A stretch of 64,000 nt of DNA from assembly GCF_030052815.1 (NCBI RefSeq), contig NC_079510.1, positions 28,163,823 through 28,227,822 on the forward strand, read 5' to 3'. How positions within the stretch are numbered: position 1 is the stretch's first letter; every line of letters starts with the position of its first letter. The notes below the pieces were generated by a model. That model ran no database searches and was not told where the DNA came from. It saw nothing but the letters and a program-made list of their open reading frames with translations. The stretch is from Hevea brasiliensis. Its lineage: Eukaryota > Streptophyta > Magnoliopsida > Malpighiales > Euphorbiaceae. Positions 22,488-34,262 of the stretch are shown in pieces. A program made the translations under genes and the position numbers.

Positions 22488-25400
22488 TGTAACACCCTCA
22501 CCTACGTAGTCTGTGTGTTATACTATTCTGATGACTGAGGTTGTCTGGGCAGACAGCCAAAGTACAGACAGTCAGAATGTGGATAGCCAGAATGTAGACC
22601 GTCAGAAATATCTAGAACTACACTTCGGTGATAGTGAACAGACATAAATTGATGAAATAAATAAAAAGAAAATACAAAAAAAATTAAGAAAAAATAAAAG
22701 AGAGAAAATGAAACTAAGTTAAGCGAGCCGGCACCGTAGTGATGGGTGACCGCATCGGGAAGTTACGGTGGAGGCAATTACCGACTTTAGGACTGCGGAG
22801 AACCCTCAAAAATAATTTTTTAGGCATAATTAAAGGTCTATAGATGTGTAATTGACATTAGAAATGTTAAAGAAAATTAATGAATTAGTACAAAGAAAAA
22901 CGAAAAATTAAGAAACTGACAAAAATTAGTGTTATCGAAAAATCGGGAATACAACCCGAAGAAGGACATATTGGTCATTTGACACCCAGAGTTGCTTTTT
23001 GACCTCAATGTCTATTAAAAATAAGTAGTATTAAACTTTGAAAATGTCATGAAAAATAAAAATATGGTACATAATGTATATAGTGAAAGCTTAGTGGCAA
23101 ATTTGCAAATTTAGGAATTTAAGTTTAATTAATTCATTTCCTAAAGTTAGTGCTCCACTAACTCACATTATGGGACCTATATAAATCATCTTGGACAGAA
23201 TTTAGTCATCTTCAACCTTTAAAACATAACCAGCCGAGACAAAAACACCATGGAAATTCCATGGCCGAACTTGAAAACACCACCATGCACTCCCATTCCA
23301 AGCCTCATTGCACCATAATTCCTTCATTAAAGCTTGCACACTCCACTTGAGGAAGCTATTGGGAGCAAGAAAAAGAAGATTTAGTGAGGTTTTGGGAAAG
23401 CTCTCAAGAGGTAAGTGTCCAATCTTTCCACCTTTCTTTAGTAATTTTGATGGTTAGGTTAAGGGACGTTGATTGGTGATGAAATTTGAAAGAAATTGTT
23501 GAGTTAGCAAACTGTCCAATTTTGGTAGCCATTAGAGGTGAAACTGCTTGACTTTTTCTTACATTAAAATGATGGGAATAAGTGTTGATTGGGTGAATTT
23601 GATGTATTGGTAAATTATTTCCCATGTATGTATATTGAACATTTGAAGTTAGGAGTTTGGAAAGTGTAATGGAAAGCCTTGGCATATGGCCAATTTCAAT
23701 AGCCTTGAATTTTATGGATTAATGTTTGATTTCATGAATTCAAATGATGAATTATGGTATTGATGGATTAAGGGCAGTATATGTAAGTAATGGTTGGAAT
23801 TGTATGTAGTTAAAGTAAGTGATTTCATGTATATGTGAATGTTGAATTTAACCTTGAGAATTAGGGTTGTAATATGTGCCTTGAACACTTGTGTATTCTA
23901 CCCAAATTGACATAATTGAGTTTTGATGAATGGTATAGAAGTGCTATGAATGCAATATTGTAGTAGTGGGAGGAGGAGAATTGCCAATTGGAAGTGTATT
24001 ATTCATGTGCAGGTTGTGTTGTTGTTGGCAGTGGATAAATTGAGCTATAAGTGCAAAATTGTGACCCCAATTGGTATGAGGCCAATTGAAGATGAAACTA
24101 GACATAAAATAGGCCAATTTTCATGTAGAAATTTTGCCAAAATTCTATCCAGAAACTAACCTTAAAATTGACCTAATTCGGAATTGCAACTTTGCAAATC
24201 CAGAATTTGATCATATGAACAGTAGCCATTAAATTGACCTTAACTCACTCAAAACAGGTCCAAATGACTTGAAATTTATATCAATGGAAAGCTTAGACAT
24301 AGAGCTACAACTTTTATGAAGACACCAAAGCCCAGAAATGATCAGAACCAAGTCAAATTACCTGCCCAAGTTAGGGTACTAAATCTGCCTGAATTGAATT
24401 TGACCTAAAAATGACCTAAAATTGCATTGAAAATGCAATCTTTCTAGTTTTAGTAAATTGACCATATCTTGGTCTATACAACTTAGAATAACTTGAAATT
24501 AGTGCCAAAAGTTCAATGAGACATAGAGCTATAAATTTGCTTCTTTGACCAGAAGCTAAAAACTAATAGAAATTGGGCATTTAGCTAGATCAATTTAACA
24601 TACCAAAACTGAAAATTTGACAATACTATACAATAAAGCCTAGAATTAAATTGTCAATAAATGTCAACTTGTGATAATTATAGTATGTACTATATTAGCA
24701 ACATATTAAAATGTAAATTGTGACATGTTTATACTAGAATCAACCTATCCATGATGCATAAAAAGGTCAATATTTTTGTTGACCAGTGAAAGATATAATG
24801 ACCTATAAACCCTAAAAATAAAGAATTAAATATTAAAGTTTATAAATGCCCTAGTATTGCCTAGTTGACTAGTTTGGATAGGTTGGTATGCCAATAGGGT
24901 TTTGAGAGCTGTACTGTAAATAGCTTCACGTCATACTGTGTTTTATGGCTTATTATGCCACACTGTGATTTTAATAGCCTATGGCTATACGGATTATATT
25001 ATTATTCTTGGCTTATTGCCTGATTGATTATATGGCTTATTAGCCACACTGTTTGCACACCGGGAGATACTTTGTGACGGATGGTGTGACGGCTAGAGAT
25101 ACCAGGTACCCAGTGCTATTTTATCCGTTTATCTAGTCTGGTCAGTGTATAGGCTACGCAGGCAATTATTTTAAAGACATACAGTACAACCAAATTAAGC
25201 AAAAATGTTAGCAAATAAAAGTATAAACAGTAATAAAAGAATAATCTTAGTAAAGATTACTGAAATATTAGTCTACAAAGAATATCGACACCATAAATTC
25301 ATAAATGATTAATTTATTTTATTTTAGTGTATTTCTCTTTATAATTAGCACCACTAAGCAGAATTACTTAGTGCGTTGCTTTTGCTACGCGTAGGTATTG

Positions 25401-25988
25401 GAGACAGTACTGGGGAGCCCAGCCGGCCTACGATAGGGTGAGACATCAGATCTGCACAGGAGTCCAGAGTCATCTGCACTGCATTGCATATATGGTAGGA
25501 CTTAGGATATCTTATATTTTGTACTTCTGTTGTATTTTGAAATTTATCCTGTATTTTGTAATATTATGAGACTATAAGGTTTGTAATAATTTGTACATAT
25601 TAAATAACATGAGGGTTTTCTGAATGTATTTAAATTATTATGAACTGTACTAAGGACTATTTGCTTACTGTGAAAGTCAATTGACTGTACTGAAATATTA
25701 AGACTGTGAATTAGTTTGAGATTTTTGAGAATACTATATTATACTATTTTTAATAGGTGCAGAAGGACTATTTGTCCAATTTACAAACGGCACTCTACCG
25801 GATTATTGTTAAAAATTTTGCAACACCTGGTTTTATTAAAATACAACCAACATGATATGTATTTTACATAAAGGCTTCTTAAATAAAATTGAGTATTCAG
25901 TAAATAAAACAATGTCAGATTAGATGTTCTGGCACACTGTGTGGTGCGCCTTGATCGACTACACTGTAGACGGGTGAGGGGTGTTACA
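22488..25988 (+). repeat. Family A 3' LTR, full length
   Basis: About 3.5 kb, TGTAACACC to GGTGTTACA. It contains the CACCGTA/TACGGTG hairpin around GATGGGTGACC (22730-22772), a good TATA box at 23179-23187, two GACCTAAAAT modules, and the twin hairpin at 25353-25395. This copy gives the full LTR length and shows what is missing from the 5' LTR. Confidence 0.9.
23179..23187 (+). promoter_or_regulatory. Probable TATA box of family A LTR
   Basis: TATATAAAT in an otherwise unremarkable context, about 690 bp into the LTR. A transcription start about 30 bp downstream is inferred. The corresponding stretch is absent from the 5' LTR, so this A copy probably cannot transcribe itself from its own 5' LTR. 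Confidence 0.5.
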
Positions 25989-27415
25989 TATACGACTTGC
26001 TAGAGATAACAAAGACCCCTTCCGATTGCAGTAATAGGGTCTACTGCACAACTTTACACGAGTCATTTAAAGACAGGGCTTGACCCTTATAACCCCCTAG
26101 CTAAGAAGAACTGAAGAAGACATAGAGAAGCCACAGTACACAGGTCGTGTAAAAGACTCCGTGTACCTCACCTATCCCCGCATAATCTTCTAAAAGCTGA
26201 AACCTAGGGAGCTAAAGAGGGACAATAGTACACGATCCATGCTAATGACCCCATGTAAACCCCAATACCCTCGTGTAACTTATTGCCTCCTCATGAATGA
26301 AGTTTGAAATTGGTCTAGAGATTTACATGGCCCAAGGCCATGTAGTGTTACATGGGCCATGTACTTTGTAGCAAACAAAATTTTGATATGACTCCAACTC
26401 CATTCCATATGTTTTGAACAGACTTCTAAGGCTCTTGGAACTCTGAAACATGACTCTAAAGCACCTGACATAAATACTAGAATACCAAAACAGGCAAGAG
26501 AGCTTGAAGTTCAAGTTAAGAGTTAGTTTAAGTTTGAAAACCCTAGTTTTTTAAGCAACTTGGAGGAAATCTGCATCAGCATCAAGGAGAAGGACTCTCA
26601 GTTGAAGTTCCAAAAATTTAAAGCTATAGAATCTTTGTTCTGAGTTCTTTTATTATATTTCTTCAAATTGTTTTATATTCTTTTATTTTAATTTCAATAT
26701 GTTTATTAAACTCATAATGAGTGAGTAATTTATTTAATTGTAGAATTAGGATAGTAGCACTCTTAATCTCTATTATGGATATATGCTGAGTTTATTTAAT
26801 AAATTTGAATTTTGTTCTTTGATTCAATATTTTGTGTCCTTATTACATGTTATGCATTGATACCCACTTAGTAATGATATAAGATATTAGTTGAAGAACT
26901 GAAAGGTGAATATTAGTACTAGAAATCAGAATTTCGAAACTAGAAAATCTGACTTAGAGATAGGCTGACATCGTTTATGGAATTTCATAATTAATCAAAG
27001 AGCTTAGAGAATTTTAATTAAGATTGATCACCATGAAAAGTAGGGTTCAGATTAGTTAAAACACACCTTAGGAGCCTTGAGAGAGGACTTAAGATATCTT
27101 AGGATTAATTTCCATCAAAGTAACAATTCTCAATAGGTTAAATAAGTTAAGTCTAATAGGGTTGAAGTGTGAAATCTTAATTATGGAATTGTTTAGTCAA
27201 TAGATTTCTGAATTTAAGTCATAACTTTGTTTTCTTTTAATTCTCAACATTAGTAATTTAGAATTAATCTCTCAACACATTTGGTAGTTTAAACGCTCAA
27301 AATTGCTATCTAGATTAGTACTTGCCCTATAAAATCCTCATGGGAACAATACTCTACTCATTATTATATTACTTATTTGTGATCCGCGCACTTGCAAGAT
27401 GTAAACTAGCAAACA
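25989..27415 (+). repeat. Athila LTR, 3' portion
   Basis: The segment ends with AAACA just before an Athila-type primer site. It contains repeated CACGA/CATGG words (about 26100-26360), as in Athila LTRs, and a final part with GATCCGCGCACTTGC. It begins right after the family A target duplication, so A inserted into this LTR. No coding potential is evident. Several minus-strand frames at 26280-26514 are short and in LTR sequence. Confidence 0.7.
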
Positions 27416-27440
27416 GGATTTTTGCGCCGTTGCTGGGGAA
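27416..27440 (+). promoter_or_regulatory. Athila primer-binding site
   Basis: TTTTTGCGCCGTTGCTGGGGA differs by two bases from the usual Athila site (TGGCGCCGTTGCCGGGGA), which matches the 3' end of tRNA-Asp. Confidence 0.85.
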
Positions 27441-27557
27441 TTTTTAGTAATATTAAGTGATTAGCAATTTAGCTGATTTAAACATTTATTTTTATTATTT
27501 TAGTTTGTTTAATTTGTTTTCATTTTTTGTTCCTTTTTCAGGCCCTCTATTTAGTTT

Positions 27558-28950
27558 ATGACTAGAACAAAACTTGAAGAAGAGCTATTGGAATTGGATC
27601 TTGAAATAGATAAGACTCTAAGAGCCATAAAGAGAGGAAGGAGACATCAATAACTAAAACTTGTGGTTTTTAAAACTCTAGTCATGACCAACAACAATAA
27701 CATGCCAAGACCCCTGAGGGACTATGGAGCCCTAACTATCCAAGGATTTCAATTCAGTGTTACCAGGCCCACAGTTGAGGCTAATAATTTTGAACTCAAA
27801 CCGACATGGCTCTAGAAGATTGAATAGACTTAATTTGGAGGTTGACTTGTTAAGGATCCACATTACCATCTTCAATACTTTCTTTCTTTGTGCGACACCT
27901 GCAAGATGAATGGAGTCTTTGATGAAGTTATTAGACTCAAAGCATTCCTATTCTTTCTCAGAGATAAGGCAAGAAAGTGACTACTTTTTCAACCAACTAG
28001 AACATTCACCATCTAGGAGAATCTTTCACAAGCCTTCTTAGTAAGGTACTTTCTACCTACGAAGACTGCAAAATTAAGAATAGAGTTGAACACTTTTATG
28101 CAAAGGGAAGGATAATCACTTTATAACCCATGGGAAAGGTACAAAGACTTGCAAAGGGAATTCCCACACCATGGCATAGAAGACTAGTTGCTGGTTCAAA
28201 ACTTTTATAATGGTTTACTACCATTTACAAGGAGTACAGTTGATTTTGTAGTAGGAGGAGACCTAATGGAAAAGACAGTTAATAAAGCTCTCGAACTTTA
28301 GGAGAGGGTTACTTATCACAACTTTGAATAGTCAAATGAGAGGGGAGATATGAGGAGAACAAAAAGGATCCTAGAATTGGATGCCCTAAGTATGATTAAT
28401 GCTCAATTTGGCCAGTTAACGGGGAGAATTGACAAGATGCAAGCCAATGCAATAGGGTTAAGGAAACAACATTGTGATAACCGTAGAGGAGGCCACATGA
28501 CTTCAGAATGTAGTAACTATAATGAGCCTTCCATAGAATAGATGAACTATGTGAATAATGGAGGAAACTTTAACCAGAAATAGATTAATAACCTCAAACA
28601 CTTACAACCCTAGATGGAGGAACTACCTCAACTTCGCATAGTTAAATTCGCAAAACCAGCCCATTAATAAATACTAAGGATATAGACCACCACCGCCACT
28701 TGGTTTTCAGAATAGGGGGTAGAACTTAGCACAATCACCACCAGCTCCTCAACTTTGACAACTTAAATCTAAGTTGACCATGGAATCTATGATGAAAAGC
28801 TTTTTAGCAGCTCAATAAAAGCAGAATGAAATGATAAAGTAAGTAGCCTCTAGAGTGGACTAATTAGCTACTCACAATAAGATGCTTAAAAACTAAATTG
28901 CTCAGCAAGCTAGTTTTTCAAGCAAAGCCATTAGTAAGCTGCCAAGTCAA
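27558..28950 (+). pseudogene. Athila gag, broken
   Basis: The frame from ATG at 27558 (MTRTKLEEELLELDLEIDKT) gives, with several stops, PLRDYGALTIQGFQFSVTRP, then DKARKWLLF-like text with W replaced by stop, then NPWERYKDLQREFPHHG, then NFYNGLLPFTRSTVDFVVGG and finally GQLTGRIDKMQANAIGL at 28350-28541. This order is the Athila gag capsid. Many stops are TAG or TAA where the family has tryptophan or glutamine. The part 28542-28950 is proline- and glutamine-rich and frameshifted before the next intact frame. Confidence 0.8.
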
Positions 28951-28956
28951 CCTAAG

Positions 28957-29522
28957 ATGAATCCTAAAGAGCCTTGTAAGGCAATTGCTTTGAGGAGTGG
29001 CAAAATCTTAGAAGACCAAAAATCAGAAGGCAAACAAAAATCAGTAGACGAAACTTCTCATAATTCTGATGACCAACCAAAAGAGGAAGAGAAGGAAATT
29101 GAAAAAGACAAGGAAGAGGAGGAGAAAAAGAAAAAGAAGCTACTCGAACCATACCAACCCCCTCCTCCTTTTCCTCAAAGGTTCCAGAAAGCCAAGTTAG
29201 ATAAACAGTTTGAAGAGTTTTTAGAAGTTTTACAGAAACTTTACATAAATATTCCCTTTACTGAAGCACTATCTCAGATGCCATCTTATGCAAATTTCTT
29301 AAAGGAAATCCTCTCAAAGAAGAGAAAGCTGGAGGATTATGAGACTGTTGCTTTGATGGAAGAATGCAGCGTTATCTTTCAAAATAAGCTACCTCTAAAA
29401 CTCAAGAACCCTGTAAGCTTTTCTATACCTTATCCTATTGACAACATGAACATAAACAAGGCCCTTTGCGATCTTGGTGCAAGTGTGAGTCTGATACCCC
29501 TGTCAATATGCCAACACTTGAA
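28957..29522 (+). pseudogene. Athila gag end and protease, truncated by family D
   Basis: A 194-residue open frame with the Athila signature CKAIALRSGKILED, a very acidic lysine- and glutamate-rich stretch (residues about 25-65), PPPFPQRFQKAKLDKQFEEF, LPLKLKNPVSFSIPYPI and protease motif ALCDLGASVSLIPLSICQHL. Athila proteases have DLGAS where most families have DTGA or DSGA. The frame then enters family D LTR at about 29523, so reverse transcriptase, integrase and the 3' LTR of this Athila are not in the window. Confidence 0.85.
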
Positions 29523-32500
29523 TGAAACGCCCTTACTTTAGATGGTCCGCGCATTCTACTGTTCTGGTGACTAATGTCTGTCCGGACAGTCAGAATATCT
29601 AGAACTATATTTAGACTAGAGTGAGGAGTCATAAATCAATCAAATAATGATAAGAAAAATTTAGGAAAAATTTTAGAAATAAAATACAACAAAGTTAAAT
29701 GAGCCGGTGTTTCGGCGATGGGTGACCTAAAGGGAAGCGACTATGAAGATAGTTGTCAACCCTATACTCATGAGGAAACCCTGTGAAATAGTTTTTGGGA
29801 CTCCAGTGAAGAGTTATTGAGCCTTAGATAGCAGTTGAATGCCAAGACAATTTTAGTTTGATAAGCTAAAAAAAGGACAATTTGGTCATTTCATCTTCAG
29901 AGATGATTTTTGACCAACTTGTCCAGTCGAGTAAGTAAAATTTATGACATAAAATATGAATAAATATTGGATAAAAATTAATTAAAAATGAGTAGAAAAG
30001 AAAGAAAAAGAAAATGAAGTTTAATTGAATTATTACATTAGTATTATGTAAGCAAGATGTCATTAAAAACTCTCCTAACCAATCACAATTTAACACACAT
30101 ACATAAAACAATTAAAAGGGGTAAAAGAACTCAAAAAAATGAAAACAAAATTAGCATCTTCTTCCCCATTTTTCATGGCCGAATTCACCTAGAGAGAGAA
30201 TCCACCATGGTTGTTTCATAAAGCTCTATTTCCCACTTGATTTCACCATAAAAACCCCTAACACCTTTCATTAAAATTTAACCTTAGAACTAGAACAAGC
30301 TTGAGGTAGCAAAATGAAGAGAAAAGGAAGAGTTTTTCAAGCTTGGGAAAAACTCCAATTGAGGTTAGTGTCCAATTCTTCCTCCCTCTTTTTAAATTTC
30401 TTGTTAGATGATAAATTGAGTTAGGATTTATAAAATTTGAACAAAAATAAACATGTTAGAGTACCATACAATTTTCGAAAGCCATGATGGACTTTAGGGT
30501 ATGATGAGTTTGCTGGAAATTAACATGCCTACTAAGGCCAAAGATGTGTATAATGGAGTTCAAATGGAAAAATCACATGAATTGTATGGTGTATGCATGA
30601 ATTAGGGATTTAAAGATAGGGTTTTGTGATTAAATTGGGGGTCTTGTGCTTTGAGGATTAATTGGAGTTCTAATGGTCAATTAGTGACCATTTGAGGTAA
30701 ATTGACCATAAATTGGAATGAATTGGGGCATTGGAATGTGAAATAGGTGTTGCCCCTACTATGCCAGAATTTCTGGACCTTGAGTCCAGTGTGTTTGGGT
30801 AGTCCTAATTGGAATTGTGGGACTTCAATTGGTGTAGGGCTAATTGGAGGTTATATTAGATACATAATGACACATTTTTGATGGAGAAACCCTGCCTAGA
30901 AAACCACCCTAAATTGACCTAAATTCTGCCTCAATCTGGGTAACCAATATGTTGGCCCTAAAAAATGATCAAATGAATAGTGTTTGTTCAAATGGTCATA
31001 ACTCAATGTAAAAATGTCCAATTAATCTGATTTTTATACCAATGGAAAGCTTAGACAATTTAAAACAACTTTCATGAAGAACATAAACCTAAATTTTGAT
31101 CATAAACCATTTGAAATGCTAGCCAAATTCAAGACACCAAAACTGCCAGAACCATTTTCTGCCCAGAAATTCTCGGCAAAGATCAATCCGGCCAATCTTA
31201 AAGAAAATAGCATAACTTGAGCTAAAAAACTCCAAATGGAGTATTTCAAAAAGGGAATTAAAGAAGACATAATAAGGAATAACTTTGATGAAGAGAGTAT
31301 AGCCAAATTTTTACTGTAGAAAGGCCTAATGGAATAGTGAACTTTGGTGAACCAAAACTGAAAATTTAAGATAATGTCCATTGGGCTTAGAATTGAATTT
31401 GGTAACCAATGTTAACACATATAATATTCAAAATGTGGTATGTTGGTGTCATTAGAACAAACATACCCATTGATTATGAAAAAGTCAACATTTTGGTTGA
31501 TTAGTAAGATGAATAGTAACACCTAAATATCAAATGCAATAAATTACACAATTAACTTTATAATATGCCCTAGTATGCCTAGTATGGTTGGTTTGGATAG
31601 GTTGTCATACCAATAGGGTTCTAATAGCAGTACTGCATATGGCATTATGCCATTTTGTGATTTATGGCATTTCGTGCCATTCTGTGGTATTATTGGCTAT
31701 GGCCATTTTGTTATACTTGAAGCACTTGGCCTTGTGCCCGATGCTTATTATGGCTTATTAGCTGTTCTGCTGCACACCTAGAGACACTTTGTGACCGATG
31801 GTGTGATAGCCCAAGGTACTTGGTACACAGTTCCAGTTTACTCATTTATCCAGTCTGATCAATTCGCATAGGTTACTTGGGTAACTAAGTTACGTTTTAA
31901 TAAATTATTATCAAATAATGAACATAACAAGTACTTAATTGATAATTACCAAAATTTTAGGTTGCATAAAATATCAACAAAATACTTGCATATTTATTTA
32001 TTTTAGTTTATTTTTATTTTACATTGGCACCATTAAACTGTATTGCTTAGCGCGTCGCTGTTTGCCACGCGTAGGTACTGGAGACAGAGCTGGGGAGCCC
32101 AGCAGACCTCAGACTTGGTAATCATTCAGATCTGCAGTGAGTTCAGAGTCACCTCCATTACAGTACATCCTTGGTAGGACACTAGGATTTTGTTTTGTAT
32201 TTTGCATAGTGTATTTTGTAATCAAACATTTGATTGACATGTGATGTAAATTATAAACTTATAAAATTATTGTAAATATTATGAGTTAATGGAATTGAAT
32301 CTTTCTTTGTAAATATGAATATTTATTTTATGCATGGAATGAATGAAAACTTTGAGTTTGGGAAATTGTGAATTGATGCGATTATGTGAAATATATTTGG
32401 AGTTTAGGGGCATGATGAAAATATTTGGGAGTGTTTTTAACAGGTTCTGAAGAATTATTTTCTCAATTTTTAGTCGACACTCTGCCAGATTTTCTGTAAA

Positions 32501-32684
32501 ATTTTCGAAAATTCTAAATTAATCAATATTTCAATAAATGATATAAATGTTATGACTTTCACTCAAAAGCTTTTTAATTAATAAATTAAGAACTATAAAT
32601 TGATTTAAGATAAGATATGGTGCTCCGACACACTGTGTGACATGTCTTGTTCGGTTACACTACAAACGGATAAGGGGTATCACA
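29523..32684 (+). repeat. Family D 5' LTR
   Basis: It starts TGAAACGCCC (decayed TGTAACACCC) and ends GGGGTATCACA, about 3.16 kb. It shares with A and C the start region (CTGTCCGGACAG palindrome, TCTAGAACTA), the GCGATGGGTGACC block at about 29715, two copies of the CATAACT module (about 31000 and 31210) and the twin hairpin at about 32022-32075. It inserted in the Athila protease gene. Confidence 0.85.
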
Positions 32685-32704
32685 TTTAGTGGTATTAGAG
32701 TATG
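32685..32704 (+). promoter_or_regulatory. Primer-binding site, family D
   Basis: TGGTATTAGAGT follows the LTR end by about five bases. It is TGGTATCAGAGC with two C-to-T changes. Confidence 0.8.
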
Positions 32705-32812
32705 GTTTAAGCATTTTTGGGTCTAGAGAGAATGCATACCATTGCATTGCATTTGTAAGTGTTGAGGTGACACTAATGCATATCTATTTGTTTTGGTTGT
32801 TTTGGTTAGGAT

Positions 32813-34262
32813 ATGGACCCAACTTTGCAGAGGGCAGTTGAAGAAGAGATGGGGAGTCATGCTCCACTTATGACTGAAGCTGAAGGCGAGAGGGAACCTG
32901 CTCTACCAGCACAAGAGGTGCCTACACAGCCTCAGTAGGCCATGTTTGAACAAATGGCCACATTCTTCAGATAAATGGCCGGGGTTATGCCACCAATACC
33001 ATCACCACAGCAGAAGTCTCATCTAGAGAAGCTCAGAAATTTTGGGGCTGTGGACTTTTTGGGAAAGAAAGAAGATGACCCTGTGGCAGCCAAGAACTGG
33101 TTGGATAGAACCAGAAGGGTGCTGAAGCAACTCCACTGCACCCCAGAGTAGAACCTAGAGGGTGCTGTGTCCCTGCTCCAAGACGATGCATATCAGTGGT
33201 GGGATACAGATCAGAGGTGCAGCCAGATCAGATAACCTAGGACTTTTTCCTTGCAGAATTTAGAAAGAAGTATGTGGGTAATGTATATTTGGAAGAAAGA
33301 AGAAGAGAATTCATCAGTTTGAGGCAGAGGTAGCTGTCAATGGCAGAGTATGAAAGGGAATTTGTTCGATTGAGCCGCTATGAAAGAGAAATAGTCCCCA
33401 ATGAAGCTAAGAGGTGTAGGAGGTTTGAAGAAGGGCTGAATGACAACATCAAGATTATGATAACAGCTTTGGAGATTATGAACTTCAAAAAATTGGTTGA
33501 AGCTGCATTAAAGGTTGAAAAAGTCAGAATTAATGAGTAGAGCAGAAGGGATAGACAGCAGAAGAGAGGTATGGGTCAGACCAGCGCACCTTTTACTCCT
33601 ATTAAGAAGTTTAAGGGTCCTACTTAGAGTTCCAATAAGCCACAAGGTCTGGGCCTATCACAAAGTCCCAGATCTCAGTTCACACCGAGGAGAGGCCAGT
33701 CTACACCCTCAGTGGATAGCTCTCCAGGGATGGTGTTCAGGGGACCAACCCTAGTAGTCTCTTCTGCCTGTCCACACTGCCAAAGGTGGCATAAGGGGGA
33801 ATGTTGGTGAGTGATTAGTGGTTATTTTCTGTGCGGATCTACAGAACATCAAATTAGAGACTGTCCACGAAGGACTGTTACAGCTGCTCTAGCACAAGCA
33901 GACAGGCCTGCCCCTGCAGCTCAAAGGGGTAAGAGGCCCGTTAAATCTGAGGCAGCTAGTACATCACATAGGCTAGCATTAGAGTCAGCTGAGAGGCCAG
34001 CGACTAGGGCACCATCTAGAGCATATGCTATGAGGGCTCAGGAGAATCAGGACGCTCTGGACATCATCAGGGGTATGTTCTCCCTCTACAACATATCTGT
34101 GCATGCATTGGTGGATCCAGGATCTACCCACTCATACATATGAATCAAGCTACAAGTAGAAAAGGGAATCCTAGTAGAGAAAAGTGACCAAGACATTCTG
34201 GTCACTAATCCACTAGGCCACAGTGTGGTAGTGAATAAGGTGTATAAAGATTGCCCATTGAG
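32813..34262 (+). pseudogene. Family D gag and protease, broken and truncated
   Basis: The frame from ATG at 32813 (MDPTLQRAVEEEMGSHAPLM) gives HLEKLRNFGAVDFLGKKEDD and VLKQLHCTPE, then after a frameshift near 33200 AEYEREFVRLSRYEREIVPN and CRRFEEGLNDNIKIM. A zinc knuckle CFLCGSTEHQIRDC lies at about 33824-33865. The protease starts ALVDPGSTHSYI and continues SDQDILVTNPLGHSVVVNKV before family B begins at 34263. Stops occur at CAG-to-TAG sites, for example 32937 and 33150. The rest of pol and the 3' LTR lie outside the window or are deleted. Confidence 0.85.

Larger units (their letters stand above)
124..25988 (+). mobile_element. Family A: gag-only Tekay-like LTR retrotransposon, split by nested insertions
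   Basis: The element starts with TGTAACA at 124 and ends with TGTTACA at 25988, with near-matching flanks AATAC/TATAC as a decayed 5 bp target duplication. Removing the material at 692-18356 leaves a 5' LTR, a tRNA-Met-like primer site, about 1.9 kb of internal DNA with a broken gag and a protease remnant, a purine tract and a 3.5 kb 3' LTR. No reverse transcriptase or integrase is visible, so this copy resembles the non-autonomous TR-GAG class and would need enzymes in trans. The gag is close to that of family D, which may be or derive from its autonomous partner. The two LTRs differ at several percent by eye, so this is an old insertion. Confidence 0.8.
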
